A stretch of DNA of 64,000 nucleotides from Arthrobacter silviterrae (GTDB taxonomy: Bacteria; Actinomycetota; Actinomycetes; Actinomycetales; Micrococcaceae): the NCBI RefSeq assembly GCF_011045165.1, contig NZ_JAAKZI010000018.1, positions 21,801 to 85,800 on the forward strand, in the 5' to 3' direction. A program made the translations under genes and the position numbers. Shown piece after piece: positions 25,179-35,132 of the stretch. Each line of letters begins with the position of its first letter. Within the stretch, counting starts at the first letter, position 1. Under the pieces are notes generated by a model. It made no database searches, was not told where the DNA came from, and worked only from the letters and a program-made list of their open reading frames with translations.

Positions 25179-26252
25179 TTGCTCGAATTCACCGCACGAT
25201 TTGCCACCGCCGCCGAGATTGACCAATGGGACACACTGGTCACGGCAAACCCCAACGGCGGCAACCTCCTGCAGTCCGAAGCGTTTGCCGCCGTGAAGAA
25301 AAACCATGGCTGGACACCGCAATTCCTGGCAATTGAGGGGCCCGGGTACACCAGCTACAACCTGGCCCTGGAAAAGTCCTACCCCCTCCTGGGCCGGCTG
25401 TGGTACCTGATCAAGGGCCCCGACATCCCCGGCATAGCGGAGCTGCCGGCCGTCATGGCGGCCCTGCGCACGTTCTCGCGGCAGGCCCGGCTGAACGTGT
25501 TCGCCGTCAAAATTGAACCGGACATCGTCAAGACCGAAGAAGCCCTGGACGTGCTCAGGGATGCCGGATTTACCAAGGCGCCGGACCTGCAGCCCAACGA
25601 CCACACGGCCCTGCTGGACATCACGCCCGAACCGAACGAACTGCTGCGCAAGCTCCATTCGCGGGGCCGCAACGCCGTCCGGCGCGCCCAGCGAGAAGGC
25701 GTGGAGGTGACGCCCATGGAGCCCTCGGAGGAGACCATGCGCAGCATGTACGGCCTCATGGAGGGCACCTTTGAGGCCAAAAATGCGGGCAAGGCACGTG
25801 AGTTTGGCTACTTTCGCCAGTTCTGGACCGAGTTCGCCAGCCGCGGCCAGGGCAGGTTTTACTTTGTACACGAGGACGGCGTCCCCTCGGTTGGCGCCTT
25901 CGTGATCAACTACGGGACCAAGGCCACCTACAAGGACGGCGGATCGCTGCAAAAGCGCTCTCAGTACGGCGATTCGCACCTGATCCAGTGGGCCGCCATC
26001 CTGGACATGAAGGACCTGGGCGCCGTGCAGTATGACTTCTGCGGCACGCCGCCGTCGGACCGGCTCAAGGACCCCACCCACCCGCACCACGGGCTGGGAC
26101 TGTTCAAGACCAGCTTCACGAAGACCGTGACAGACTTTGTGGGGTGCTGGGACCTGGCCTTCTCTCCGGTGAAATACAGGATTTGGACCACCGTCGGTGA
26201 GCGGCTGGCACGGCAGGCATACGTCCGGCGCACCGGGCAGCGATTTTACTAG
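25179..26252 (+). CDS. FemABX-type aminoacyltransferase (peptidoglycan cross-bridge)
   Basis: The 357-residue protein contains two GNAT-like halves typical of FemABX, with NGGNLLQSEAFAAVKKNHGW near the start, LHSRGRNAVRRAQREGV near 160 and a C-terminal YDFCGTPPSD and LGLFKTSF. These enzymes add amino acids from aminoacyl-tRNA to the lysine side chain of lipid II to build the interpeptide bridge. The TTG at 25179 is chosen because TTGAGG lies 6 nt upstream; a TTG 12 nt earlier is the alternative. A second FemABX gene follows 96 bp later, consistent with a bridge of more than one residue. Confidence 0.87.
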   Translation: MLEFTARFATAAEIDQWDTLVTANPNGGNLLQSEAFAAVKKNHGWTPQFLAIEGPGYTSYNLALEKSYPLLGRLWYLIKGPDIPGIAELPAVMAALRTFSRQARLNVFAVKIEPDIVKTEEALDVLRDAGFTKAPDLQPNDHTALLDITPEPNELLRKLHSRGRNAVRRAQREGVEVTPMEPSEETMRSMYGLMEGTFEAKNAGKAREFGYFRQFWTEFASRGQGRFYFVHEDGVPSVGAFVINYGTKATYKDGGSLQKRSQYGDSHLIQWAAILDMKDLGAVQYDFCGTPPSDRLKDPTHPHHGLGLFKTSFTKTVTDFVGCWDLAFSPVKYRIWTTVGERLARQAYVRRTGQRFY

Positions 26253-26348
26253 GCCTTCCACACCAGACAGATTTACCGGGCCCGGCCGCACGGCCGCCAG
26301 CTACGGGCAGCACACGCGATACTTCCAGGGAGCAAAGAGGAAAACCAC

Positions 26349-27641
26349 ATGGAATATTCAGAATTGACCGCCGGTGAATTTGACACCTTCGTTGACTCCC
26401 AGGCGACGGGCAGTTTCATGCAGTCCTCGATGATGGGCGCCCGCCGCGACGGCAATGGCTGGACCATGCGCATGGTGGGTGTCAAGCACGACGGCGCCGT
26501 GGTGGCGGCTGCGCTGCTGAGCTCGCGCAACGTCCTGGGCGGATTTGCCGACGTCGAATGCCTCCAGGGCCCTGTCCTGGATTACCGCGACGCCCCCCTC
26601 CGCACCTTTTTCTTCACCCGGCTTGAGGAAGACCTCAAGGCCCACAAGGTCCTCAGCTTCACCTTCAACCCGAAGCTGCTGGCCAACCACCGCGACCAGG
26701 ACGCCAATATCATTGACGACGGCTACACGGATGCCGACGTGGTCCAGGCCCTGGCGGAACTGGGCTTCGAGCACCAGGACAACACGGAGGTGGACGCCAA
26801 CCCGCTTTACCTGCGCTGGTACTTCGCCAAGGACCTGACCGGAATTGCGACGCCGGAGCAACTGCTGGCCGGCTTTGACGGGCAGGCCACGCGCTCCGTG
26901 AAGAAGGTCCTCAAGAGCCCCATCGAGGTCAGCGCGCTGGCAGAGGATGAACTGGACCAGTTCTTCGCCGTCATGCGCCACACGGGGGAGCGCCGCGGCT
27001 TTGACTACCGGGACGAGGACTACTACCGCTCCCTGGCCCACGTTTTCGGCCCCGAGCACATCGAGTTCCTGGTGGCCCGGCTCGACGTCGAACGCTATGA
27101 GGGCGAGCTGGCGGCACAGGTCAAAACCGACTCGGCTGCCCTGGAAAAGGCCCGGGCCGCCCTCGAAGCGGCGCCCGACAATGCCAAGAACGCCAAGCGG
27201 CTTGCCGCGGCCGAGCAAACGTGGGGCAGCTCCCAGGCGAAACTTGCCGACCTGCCCAGGCTGCGTGAGGACGGGCCGCAGGCCGTGCTGACCGCCGCCG
27301 TGTTCATCACGTTCGCGGGGGAGACGGTGTTCCTGGCCGGCGGCTCCTACGACCACTACTCACACTTCCACGCCAGCTACGCCCTCCACTGGCATGCCCT
27401 CCAGGAAGCCATGGCACGCGGCATCAGGCGCTACAACTTCTACGGGACCAAGGGCGAGTTCAGCAACAACCCCGAACAGCATGGCGTGTACCGCTTCAAG
27501 CGTGGCTTTGGCGGGGTCGTGGAGGAACAGACCGGCTACTTCACCAGCACGCCCAACAAGGCTGCGGAGAAGGCCCGGGAAACAGTCTCGGTCCTCCGGG
27601 GGGCCGTGGGGTCCCTGCGCAGCAAGCTCAGCGGCAAGTAG
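26349..27641 (+). CDS. FemABX-type aminoacyltransferase with coiled-coil insertion
   Basis: The 430-residue protein is a second Fem transferase: GSFMQSSMMGARRDGNGW at the N-terminus, GFDGQATRSVKKVLKSPIEV in the middle and YNFYGTKGEFSNNPEQHGVYRFKRGF at the C-terminal catalytic half. Residues 255-300 form a charged helical hairpin (LEKARAALEAAPDNAKNAKR), the tRNA-synthetase-like coiled coil of FemA/FemX. Length equals classical FemA. AGAGG precedes the ATG. It probably acts on the same cell-wall precursor as the upstream gene, at a different position of the bridge. Confidence 0.9.
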   Translation: MEYSELTAGEFDTFVDSQATGSFMQSSMMGARRDGNGWTMRMVGVKHDGAVVAAALLSSRNVLGGFADVECLQGPVLDYRDAPLRTFFFTRLEEDLKAHKVLSFTFNPKLLANHRDQDANIIDDGYTDADVVQALAELGFEHQDNTEVDANPLYLRWYFAKDLTGIATPEQLLAGFDGQATRSVKKVLKSPIEVSALAEDELDQFFAVMRHTGERRGFDYRDEDYYRSLAHVFGPEHIEFLVARLDVERYEGELAAQVKTDSAALEKARAALEAAPDNAKNAKRLAAAEQTWGSSQAKLADLPRLREDGPQAVLTAAVFITFAGETVFLAGGSYDHYSHFHASYALHWHALQEAMARGIRRYNFYGTKGEFSNNPEQHGVYRFKRGFGGVVEEQTGYFTSTPNKAAEKARETVSVLRGAVGSLRSKLSGK

Positions 27642-27658
27642 CCCGGAAGGCTCAGCAC

Positions 27659-29176
27659 GTGGAATCCGAGCCGCGTAACCCGCAGGAGGGCCGGCCGCCC
27701 GCCCCCAAGCCGCTGACGCCCGCCGCCAAGCCGCTGACGCCCGCCCCCAAGCCGCTGACGCCCGCCCAGGCGCGGGCCAACGCCTCGGCGCGCCGCATGA
27801 TCCGCAGGCTGGTCCAGGGCGACACCCCTCCGACGGCACCCATGAACATTGTGGAACGGCTGGCCGGCAGTCCGTATGCCAACCCAATGATCCAGGTGGG
27901 CAAGGCGGATGAGTCGGCGCGCAAGACCATCGACTTTGCCCTGCGCCTGGCTGAGACGATGTTCCGGTACGGGGCCGGCGCCCTGGAGGTGGAGACGTCC
28001 ATCATCGCCGTGACCGCCGCCTTTGGGCTGCGCAACATTGAGGTGGACATCACCAACCAGTCCGTCATCATCAACTACGCCCACCGCGACGGCGTGCCCA
28101 TCACCTTGCTGCGCGTGGTGCGGTCGTGGACCAGCAACTATGCCGGCCTGGTGCAGGTGCACGAACTGGTGACGGACATTGTCGGCAGCGGCGTGGGGCG
28201 CGCGGAGGCCCACCGCCGCCTGGACACCATCATTAAGGCGCCCAAGCCGTTTCCCCGGTGGATGGTGGCCCTGGCCGAAGCAGTGTTCGCTGCCGCCGTC
28301 GTTGGGGTCATCGGCGGCTCCGCCTTTGGCATGGGAGTGGCACTGGTGACCATCCTGCTGGCCGGCCAGGTGGCCCGCGTGCTGGGCAAATGGCGGGTGC
28401 CGGACTTCTTCGTCACCGCGATCAGCTCCTTCATTGTCACCGTGGTGGCCGTGCTGTGCTTCATGTTCCACGTCCCGCTGAGCCCTTCCGTGGTGGTGGC
28501 CGGCGGGATCCTGCTCATGCTGCCCTCGGGGCGGCTGGTCTCCGCCGTGCAGGACGCCATCAACGGCTTCCCCGTCACGGCCGCCGGGCGCTTCCTCTCC
28601 GCTTTTTTGACCTTTGGGGCCATAGTTTCCGGCATCGCCGTCGCACTTGTCATCGGGGCGCTCTTCGGCACGGACAGGCTCAACGTGGCCGAGCCCATCG
28701 CGGCCACCCTGCCGCTGTACGTGGTGTTGCTGCTGGTGGCGCTGTCCACCGTGGCGATCTGCATTGCCGAGCAGACGTCGGTGCGGCTGCTGCTGCCCAC
28801 CACGGCGGTGGCGCTGGCGGGCTACCTGGCCTACTACTACGGCATGGAATTTGGCCTCGGCGCACGGTTTGCGCCCGCGCTGGCAGCCATTGTGGTGGGC
28901 ATCCTGGCCCGGGTCATCGCCCTCCGCCTGGGCGCCCCGCAGCTGGTGGTGGCCGTTCCGTCCATCATTTTCCTGCTGGTGGGGCTTTCCATCTTCCGGG
29001 CCATGTTTGTCATGACCCTCACGCCCAACGATTCCGTGACGGGCGCCGTCGGCATCTTCAACGCCTTGGTGGTGATCCTGGCCGTCGCGGCCGGCGTGGT
29101 CCTGGGGGACAACATGGCCCGCCCGCTGACCCGCTCCAACGGCCAGAAGGACAGGCGCCGCAACCGCAGGCGGTAG
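27659..29176 (+). CDS. thrE: Threonine/serine exporter family protein (ThrE-like)
   Basis: The 505-residue protein has the ThrE layout. A cytoplasmic N-terminal domain (65-200) carries RLAETMFRYGAGALEVETSI, and about ten membrane segments follow from residue 200. Export of threonine and serine is the known role of the Corynebacterium protein. The first 40 residues contain a KPLTPA repeat, three copies in 7-residue steps, absent from the core family. The GTG start at 27659 has GGAAGG upstream, 17 bp after the Fem gene, so the three genes are probably one operon. This is unusual context for an amino-acid exporter. Confidence 0.85.
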   Translation: MESEPRNPQEGRPPAPKPLTPAAKPLTPAPKPLTPAQARANASARRMIRRLVQGDTPPTAPMNIVERLAGSPYANPMIQVGKADESARKTIDFALRLAETMFRYGAGALEVETSIIAVTAAFGLRNIEVDITNQSVIINYAHRDGVPITLLRVVRSWTSNYAGLVQVHELVTDIVGSGVGRAEAHRRLDTIIKAPKPFPRWMVALAEAVFAAAVVGVIGGSAFGMGVALVTILLAGQVARVLGKWRVPDFFVTAISSFIVTVVAVLCFMFHVPLSPSVVVAGGILLMLPSGRLVSAVQDAINGFPVTAAGRFLSAFLTFGAIVSGIAVALVIGALFGTDRLNVAEPIAATLPLYVVLLLVALSTVAICIAEQTSVRLLLPTTAVALAGYLAYYYGMEFGLGARFAPALAAIVVGILARVIALRLGAPQLVVAVPSIIFLLVGLSIFRAMFVMTLTPNDSVTGAVGIFNALVVILAVAAGVVLGDNMARPLTRSNGQKDRRRNRRR

Positions 29177-29177
29177 A

Positions 29178-29204
29178 ACCGCCGGCGCCGCAACCGCCGG
29201 CGGT
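29178..29204. terminator. Bidirectional hairpin terminator
   Basis: Perfect 10-bp arms (29178-29187 and 29195-29204) with a 7-nt loop fill the gap between the convergent ThrE and siderophore-interacting protein stops. Confidence 0.65.
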
Positions 29205-29206
29205 AG

Positions 29207-30061
29207 TTAGAGGATCTGGCCGATGGGCTGCTTCTTTTCGGCCTGGAAGTAGTCCTCCGTGCGCCCGTAGGCCCAGTAGCCGGACAGGGAGACCTGGGAG
29301 CGGTCCAGTCCGCGCTGCTTGAACAGGACGTCGCGCAGCTGCTTCATGTACTCCCGTTCGCCGTGGATGAAGGCATCCACGCGCCCGGCCGGCCATGTCC
29401 CCGAGGCCACGGCGTCGACCAGGGCCGTGCACCGGTCCGGGGTGGCGCCTTCGCGGAACAGCCAGGTGACGTCGACGCCGTCGGGCGCGTCAATTGGCTG
29501 GATGTCCGCCGCGGTGTCCACCTCAAGGTAGGCCAGCCCGGAGGCCCCGGCGGGCAGGGCCTCGAGGGCGGCCGCGATGGCGGGCAGGGCGGCCTCATCC
29601 CCGGCGAAAAGGTACCAGTCGGCATCCGGATTGGGCCGGTAGGCGCCGCCGGGCCCGGAAAAGATGATCCTGTCCCCGGGGGCTGCTGCCGCGGCCCACG
29701 GCCCGGCCAGCCCGGAGTCGCCGTGGACCACAAAGTCAATGGCGATTTCCTGCGCTGCCAGGTCCACCCAGCGGACGGTGTACGTGCGAGTGGCCGGCCA
29801 CTGCTCGCGCGGCATGAACTCGCGGAGGGCAAACACGTCCACCGGCTCCGCGTACTCCACGCCCGGCTGCAGGAAGTGGATCTTGACGTACATGTCCGTG
29901 GCATCCTTGGGCACAAACGCCGCCAGCCCGGGCCCGCCGGCCACCACGCGCACCATGTGGGGGCTGAGCCGTTCGGTGCGGACCACGGCCAGGGACACCT
30001 GCGTGCGGGGCTTGACGGCGGGGGCAACAAACGGTTCCGGGCTGGTGCCAGCGGGATTCAC
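29207..30061 (-). CDS. Siderophore-interacting protein (FAD/NAD(P)H ferric-siderophore reductase)
   Basis: The 284-residue flavoprotein belongs to the SIP family. An N-terminal FAD-binding barrel includes RTYTVRWVD near residue 98. A NAD(P)H-binding domain has WYLFAGDEAALPAIAAALE near 165, and the C-terminal WPAGRVDAFIHGEREYMKQLR and GYWAYGRTEDYF are family signatures. It releases iron from imported ferric siderophores by reduction in the cytoplasm. The GTG at 30061 has AGGAGT upstream. No siderophore uptake gene is next to it, and no clear DtxR box was found in the 68 bp before the gene. Confidence 0.9.
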   Translation of the reverse strand: MNPAGTSPEPFVAPAVKPRTQVSLAVVRTERLSPHMVRVVAGGPGLAAFVPKDATDMYVKIHFLQPGVEYAEPVDVFALREFMPREQWPATRTYTVRWVDLAAQEIAIDFVVHGDSGLAGPWAAAAAPGDRIIFSGPGGAYRPNPDADWYLFAGDEAALPAIAAALEALPAGASGLAYLEVDTAADIQPIDAPDGVDVTWLFREGATPDRCTALVDAVASGTWPAGRVDAFIHGEREYMKQLRDVLFKQRGLDRSQVSLSGYWAYGRTEDYFQAEKKQPIGQIL

Positions 30062-30129
30062 AAAATACTCCTGGGGGTTGGTGCCGCCGCGCGGCCGCGT
30101 GAGATGGGCCTAAGAATATCAGCCGCCGC

Positions 30130-30897
30130 TCAGGCCGCCGGCAGCGCCCAGTCGATGGGGGAGGCGCCCTGCGCGCGCAGTGAATCGTTGATGCGGCTGA
30201 ACGGGCGCGAGCCGAAGAAGCCCCTGGACGCCGACAACGGGCTGGGGTGTGCCGATTCAATGATGGCCGTGCCGCCCAGCAGCGGCGCCAGTTTTTGCGC
30301 GTCGCGGCCCCACAGCACGCTGACCAGGGGCCGGTCCCGGGCCGCCAGCGTCCGGATCACGGCCTCGGTGACCTTTTCCCACCCACGACGGCGGTGCGAA
30401 CCCGCCGCTCCCGGCGCCACCGTGAGCACCCGGTTCAGCAGGAGGACGCCCTGCCCGGCCCAGGCGCTCAGGTCGCCATGGGCGGCCGGCGGGATGCCCA
30501 GATCCGCCTGGAGCTCCTTGTAAATGTTGTTCAGGCTGCGCGGCAGGGGGCGCGTGGCCTTGTCCACGGCAAAGGCCAGGCCCACGGAGTGGCCCGGCGT
30601 GGGGTACGGGTCCTGGCCAACTATCAGCACCTTGACCCCTGAAAGGGGTGCTCCCAAAGCACGCAGCACACCGGTGGGCGGCGGCAGGAAGGAGGCACCG
30701 GCGTCGTACTCCCGGCGCAGCATGGTGCCGAGGCCGCGCAGCGTGTCCTCCTGGGGCGCAAGGGCCTCCGCCCAGTCCGGGGCCATGAGCGCCATGGGAT
30801 GGGACGCCAGGGTTTCCAGGGCCTGCAGCTGGGCGCCGTCCCAACCGGCGGGGGAAGCGGGTTCGGGCAGTTCGAACAGTGCAGGCAGGGAATCCAT
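30130..30897 (-). CDS. ung: Uracil-DNA glycosylase (family 1)
   Basis: The 255-residue enzyme removes uracil from DNA at the start of base excision repair. It has the water-activating motif GQDPYP with Asp96, the uracil-binding GLAFAV, and the C-terminal [19 protein letters not shown] that carries the leucine intercalation loop. The usual QDPYH is QDPYP here, a form I know from actinobacterial Ung. The start is taken at 30897; the frame is open another 116 codons but overlaps the divergent DUF3263 gene. Confidence 0.92.
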   Translation of the reverse strand: MDSLPALFELPEPASPAGWDGAQLQALETLASHPMALMAPDWAEALAPQEDTLRGLGTMLRREYDAGASFLPPPTGVLRALGAPLSGVKVLIVGQDPYPTPGHSVGLAFAVDKATRPLPRSLNNIYKELQADLGIPPAAHGDLSAWAGQGVLLLNRVLTVAPGAAGSHRRRGWEKVTEAVIRTLAARDRPLVSVLWGRDAQKLAPLLGGTAIIESAHPSPLSASRGFFGSRPFSRINDSLRAQGASPIDWALPAA

Positions 30898-31064
30898 GGT
30901 TCCATTCTCGCCCCCTGCCGTGCAGGCTTCATCCCTCCACAGGCGCGGCCCGCTGCCTGCCTGTCCACAACCTCCCAAATGACACTCGTGTGATTCGCCA
31001 TTATCATGGTAGAAGGAGCGGTGCCTGCCGGGCGCGGCCGTGTGGACAGGAAAGAGAGCGTGTT

Positions 31065-31379
31065 GTGACGCAAGCAGCTGAACCCCTGCCACCTGCACAC
31101 GGCGGAAACATGGTGCCGGATGCGGGCCGGGAGCACGGGCTGACCGAGCGGGACACGCAAATGCTGGCACTGGAACGGCAGTGGTGGAAGTACGCCGGGG
31201 CCAAGGAGCAGGCCATCCGCGACTTGTTCGACCTGTCCGCGACACACTACTACCAAATCCTCAATGCGCTGATCGACACGGAGGCCGCCCTGGCCCATGA
31301 CCCCATGCTGGTCAAGCGGTTGCGTAGACTACGTACGTCGCGACAAAAGGCCCGGACCGCGCGCCGGCTGGGCAACTGA
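31065..31379 (+). CDS. DUF3263 domain protein (helix-turn-helix-like)
   Basis: The 104-residue basic protein has the DUF3263 core [42 protein letters not shown], which reads like a sigma-factor-type or MerR-type helix-turn-helix (residues 25-67). The C-terminus is Arg/Lys-rich. The GTG at 31065 has GGAAAGAG upstream. It precedes the LytR_C gene by 42 bp, a gene pair conserved across Micrococcaceae and other actinobacteria. It may be a DNA-binding regulator; no target is known to me. Confidence 0.8.
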   Translation: MTQAAEPLPPAHGGNMVPDAGREHGLTERDTQMLALERQWWKYAGAKEQAIRDLFDLSATHYYQILNALIDTEAALAHDPMLVKRLRRLRTSRQKARTARRLGN

Positions 31380-31421
31380 CGCACGCCCTTACTGCCTCAC
31401 CCACAAGGACAGCACTGCACT

Positions 31422-32024
31422 ATGAGCAATTACCCGCGGGATGAATTTGACCGTGTCCTGGAGAACTCGGCCCGTCATGGCGTCCACCGTGCCTCCCTTG
31501 AGGCGCCGCCCCGGAGCCTGATGCCGCTCATGACCTTCGGTGTGGCAGCCCTGTGCATTGGCCTGCTGGCGTTCCTGATTGTGCCCAAGCTGAGCGGCAA
31601 CCACGCCGTGACCAATCCTCCCGCGGCCGTGTCGTCGACCTCCGCCAAGGCCACCACGCCCAGCCCGCTGCCCTCCAGCGCCGCCCCCCACACCACGGCT
31701 GCCGCGGAAACGCCGACACCGACCCCCACGCCAACGCCCGACTCGGTCCTGAACAAGGCCACCCCCGTTGCGATCTACAACGCCACGGGCATCGGCGGGC
31801 TGGCGGCCAAGTATTCCGGAATAGTCATGACGGACGGCTGGACCGTGTCGCAGGCGGCCAACTGGGCGGGCCGGCCGCAGGGGGCGTCGTCCATTGTCTA
31901 CAACGGCGTGGCCCAGAAGGCGAACGCCGAGGAATTGGGCAAGCTCCTGAACATCCCCACCCTGCTGGACAGCGCCGAAATCGGGACGCCCCTGGCTGTA
32001 ATCCTGGGCCCCGGCGCCCAGTAG
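31422..32024 (+). CDS. Membrane-anchored LytR C-terminal domain protein
   Basis: The 200-residue protein has a cytoplasmic N-terminus of about 35 residues, one membrane segment (PLMTFGVAALCIGLLAFLIV), a Ser/Thr/Ala/Pro linker ending in a TPTPTPTPD repeat, and a LytR_C domain (VAIYNATGIGGLAAKYSG... SIVYNGVAQKANAEELGKLL). LytR_C domains occur at the end of wall-polymer ligases and bind at the cell surface. The protein lacks the LCP catalytic domain, so it is a stand-alone accessory form. It is co-directional with DUF3263. Confidence 0.85.
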   Translation: MSNYPRDEFDRVLENSARHGVHRASLEAPPRSLMPLMTFGVAALCIGLLAFLIVPKLSGNHAVTNPPAAVSSTSAKATTPSPLPSSAAPHTTAAAETPTPTPTPTPDSVLNKATPVAIYNATGIGGLAAKYSGIVMTDGWTVSQAANWAGRPQGASSIVYNGVAQKANAEELGKLLNIPTLLDSAEIGTPLAVILGPGAQ

Positions 32025-32458
32025 CCCGCAACTGGGCCGGGTTGGGGTCCGCCGATTTGTACGCTGGATTCAGGACGGGTTTGGCGCCGGGAGTCCCGAG
32101 CGTTCCGTCCAGGCTGAGTGCACGACGCCGGGTCCCCGCCCTTCGCTTGCGGCCACGTTGCGCTTGCGGCCACGTGGGGAAGACGAAGCCCCTTCGCGTA
32201 GTTGGCATGTGGCGACGGCGGGGGAAAGCAGCCGCAAGCCAAGCCCTGCTCGCCGATAACGGGGCCAAACCGCCGCAAGCTGGGCTCTGCTCGCCGATAA
32301 CGGGGCCACTCCGCGGTGCCGGGGTATCTTGTCGGTGCGTTCGCGGGTTCGCCCCGCAGTTTAGAAATCTGCCCGGGGACCCACCGTTCTCATGGCTTGC
32401 CCCTGGTTCGGCGGGGTTCGGCCTCACTGCGCGGCACCCCGCGTTCACCTTTTACCGC
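32025..32458. repeat. Gene-free region with short direct repeats
   Basis: No credible gene is present. A 15-bp unit CGCTTGCGGCCACGT occurs at 32144 and 32161. A 41-bp unit starting GCCGCAAGC and containing CTGCTCGCCGATAACGGGG occurs at 32231 and 32272. The first unit's CGCTTGCGGC is the reverse complement of the second unit's GCCGCAAGC, so the stretch is partly palindromic. It looks like decayed non-coding repeat DNA downstream of the LytR_C gene. Confidence 0.6.
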
Positions 32459-32515
32459 CGACAGCACAGATATGGCGGGCGAACTGATGGTTCGCCCGCC
32501 ATATCTGCGCTGTCG
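32459..32515. terminator. Very long hairpin between convergent genes
   Basis: Arms of 26 nt (32459-32484 and 32490-32515) pair with a single mismatch, the inner 18 bp perfectly, around a 5-nt loop. It separates the repeat-rich region from the convergent TM2 gene. No T-tract follows, so it may work as a bidirectional terminator or RNA-stabilising stem. Confidence 0.7.
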
Positions 32516-32537
32516 TCATGCGATTGCGCCCGTGAAT

Positions 32538-32990
32538 TCAATCCTTCAGCGGTACACCGTTTGCGTCGCGCTTGAAGGGATCTGCGCCGACAAGGATCAT
32601 GATGCCTTCGATAAAGCCCCAGATGCCGCCGAATCCGATGGTCACAAATGTCACGACGATCTGGATGATGCCGATCTTCGTGTAGCCAAGGTAAAAGCGG
32701 TGGATGCCGAGGCTGCCCAACAGGATGCCCAGTATGCCGGCCACGATCTTTGACTTTTGCTCATAGCCGGGCTGCTGGAAGCCGGGCTGCTGCGGGTAGC
32801 CCTGCTGCTGGTACGGCTGGGCCTGGTAGGCAGGGGGTGCCTGGTCCATGGGCTGCTGGTACGGCTGTTCCTGGTAGACCGGAGGTGGCGGTGCATCGGC
32901 ATAAGCTGCCGGAGCTTCGGGGGCGGGAAATGGGGGAGCCGGCGCGGGCTCTGGTTCTGCAGGCAAATCGGGGTTTTGGTTCTCACTCAT
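32538..32990 (-). CDS. TM2 domain membrane protein with Pro/Gln-rich N-terminus
   Basis: The 150-residue protein has a hydrophilic Pro/Gln/Tyr-rich N-terminal half with repeats of the QQPGYxQ and YQxQPYQQ kind, then a TM2 domain: two membrane helices (IVAGILGILLGSLGIHRFYLG and IIQIVVTFVTIGFGGIWGFIEGIMIL) joined by a short turn containing GYTKIG. TM2 proteins are common in actinobacteria but lack a known biochemical role. The start at 32990 has AAGGAGT upstream; it faces away from groEL. The low-complexity half is probably cytoplasmic and disordered. Confidence 0.87.
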   Translation of the reverse strand: MSENQNPDLPAEPEPAPAPPFPAPEAPAAYADAPPPPVYQEQPYQQPMDQAPPAYQAQPYQQQGYPQQPGFQQPGYEQKSKIVAGILGILLGSLGIHRFYLGYTKIGIIQIVVTFVTIGFGGIWGFIEGIMILVGADPFKRDANGVPLKD

Positions 32991-33190
32991 GGTGACTCCT
33001 TCAGTGGTGCCGTTGATGTTGGTGAACGGGTGCATTGAGTTCGTATGTCACAGGTGCGGAATGCGATGCTGCACGCCCCACGCTAGCCGGTTGTGTTGGC
33101 CCGGGGAAGTATTTGCAAGATGGCGGCGGCCGTTCGTGGCAGAAATGGCGCAGCATTCCGTTCGCCGTCAGCACATCGGGACAATCCGCG

Positions 33191-33234
33191 CTTGCACTCT
33201 AGGGTGTCGAGTGCTAATTATTGACTTAGCACTC
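33191..33234. promoter_or_regulatory. CIRCE element with an extra half-site (HrcA operator) for groEL
   Basis: CTTGCACTC (33191-33199), a 9-nt spacer and GAGTGCTAA (33209-33217) match the CIRCE consensus TTAGCACTC-N9-GAGTGCTAA except at the first left-arm bases. A further TTAGCACTC half-site lies at 33226-33234. HrcA represses heat-shock genes at such sites. The element is about 180 bp upstream of groEL. Confidence 0.88.
33193..33220 (+). promoter_or_regulatory. Probable groEL promoter inside CIRCE
   Basis: A TTGCAC -35 box (33193-33198) and TAATTA -10 box (33215-33220) are spaced 16 bp apart and overlap CIRCE, so HrcA binding would block the polymerase. The leader of about 185 nt to the start codon contains no gene. 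Confidence 0.6.
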
Positions 33235-33414
33235 TGTGGTGGTGACTGCTAGTTCCTAGCCAGGCAGCCGCCGTCGGAGGTAATAACTTTCCTCATGTGG
33301 TGAGGATTCCGCTGCCGGGGTGAAATAGATCGCCGGTGCCGGGTCCGTCCGTCGCGGGCACCACTGTGGGGAACAAGAGTCCAAAATGACTGTCCCGAAA
33401 GGACTGAAGCCTAA

Positions 33415-35043
<1,629 letters not shown>

Positions 35044-35059
35044 CCCTCAGCTGCCAGCA

Positions 35060-35096
35060 CCAGGGCGCACTTTCCACTTCGGAAGGTGCGCCCTGG
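35060..35096 (+). terminator. Intrinsic terminator of groEL
   Basis: A 16-bp stem (35060-35075 with 35081-35096, one G-T pair) has a 5-nt loop and is followed by CGTTT. It starts 16 bp after the groEL stop. Confidence 0.9.
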
Positions 35097-35132
35097 CGTT
35101 TAAGTATCGGTGGCATCTGAAAGTATGGACAT

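Noticed and set aside
29995..30120. Possible DtxR box before the siderophore-interacting protein gene
   Set aside because: I found no 19-bp dyad resembling TTAGGTTAGCCTAACCTAA in this gap.
31825..32448. A 207-codon minus-strand frame over the repeat-rich gap
   Set aside because: It overlaps the LytR_C gene, has an Arg/Pro-rich shadow composition and no ribosome-binding site or domain.
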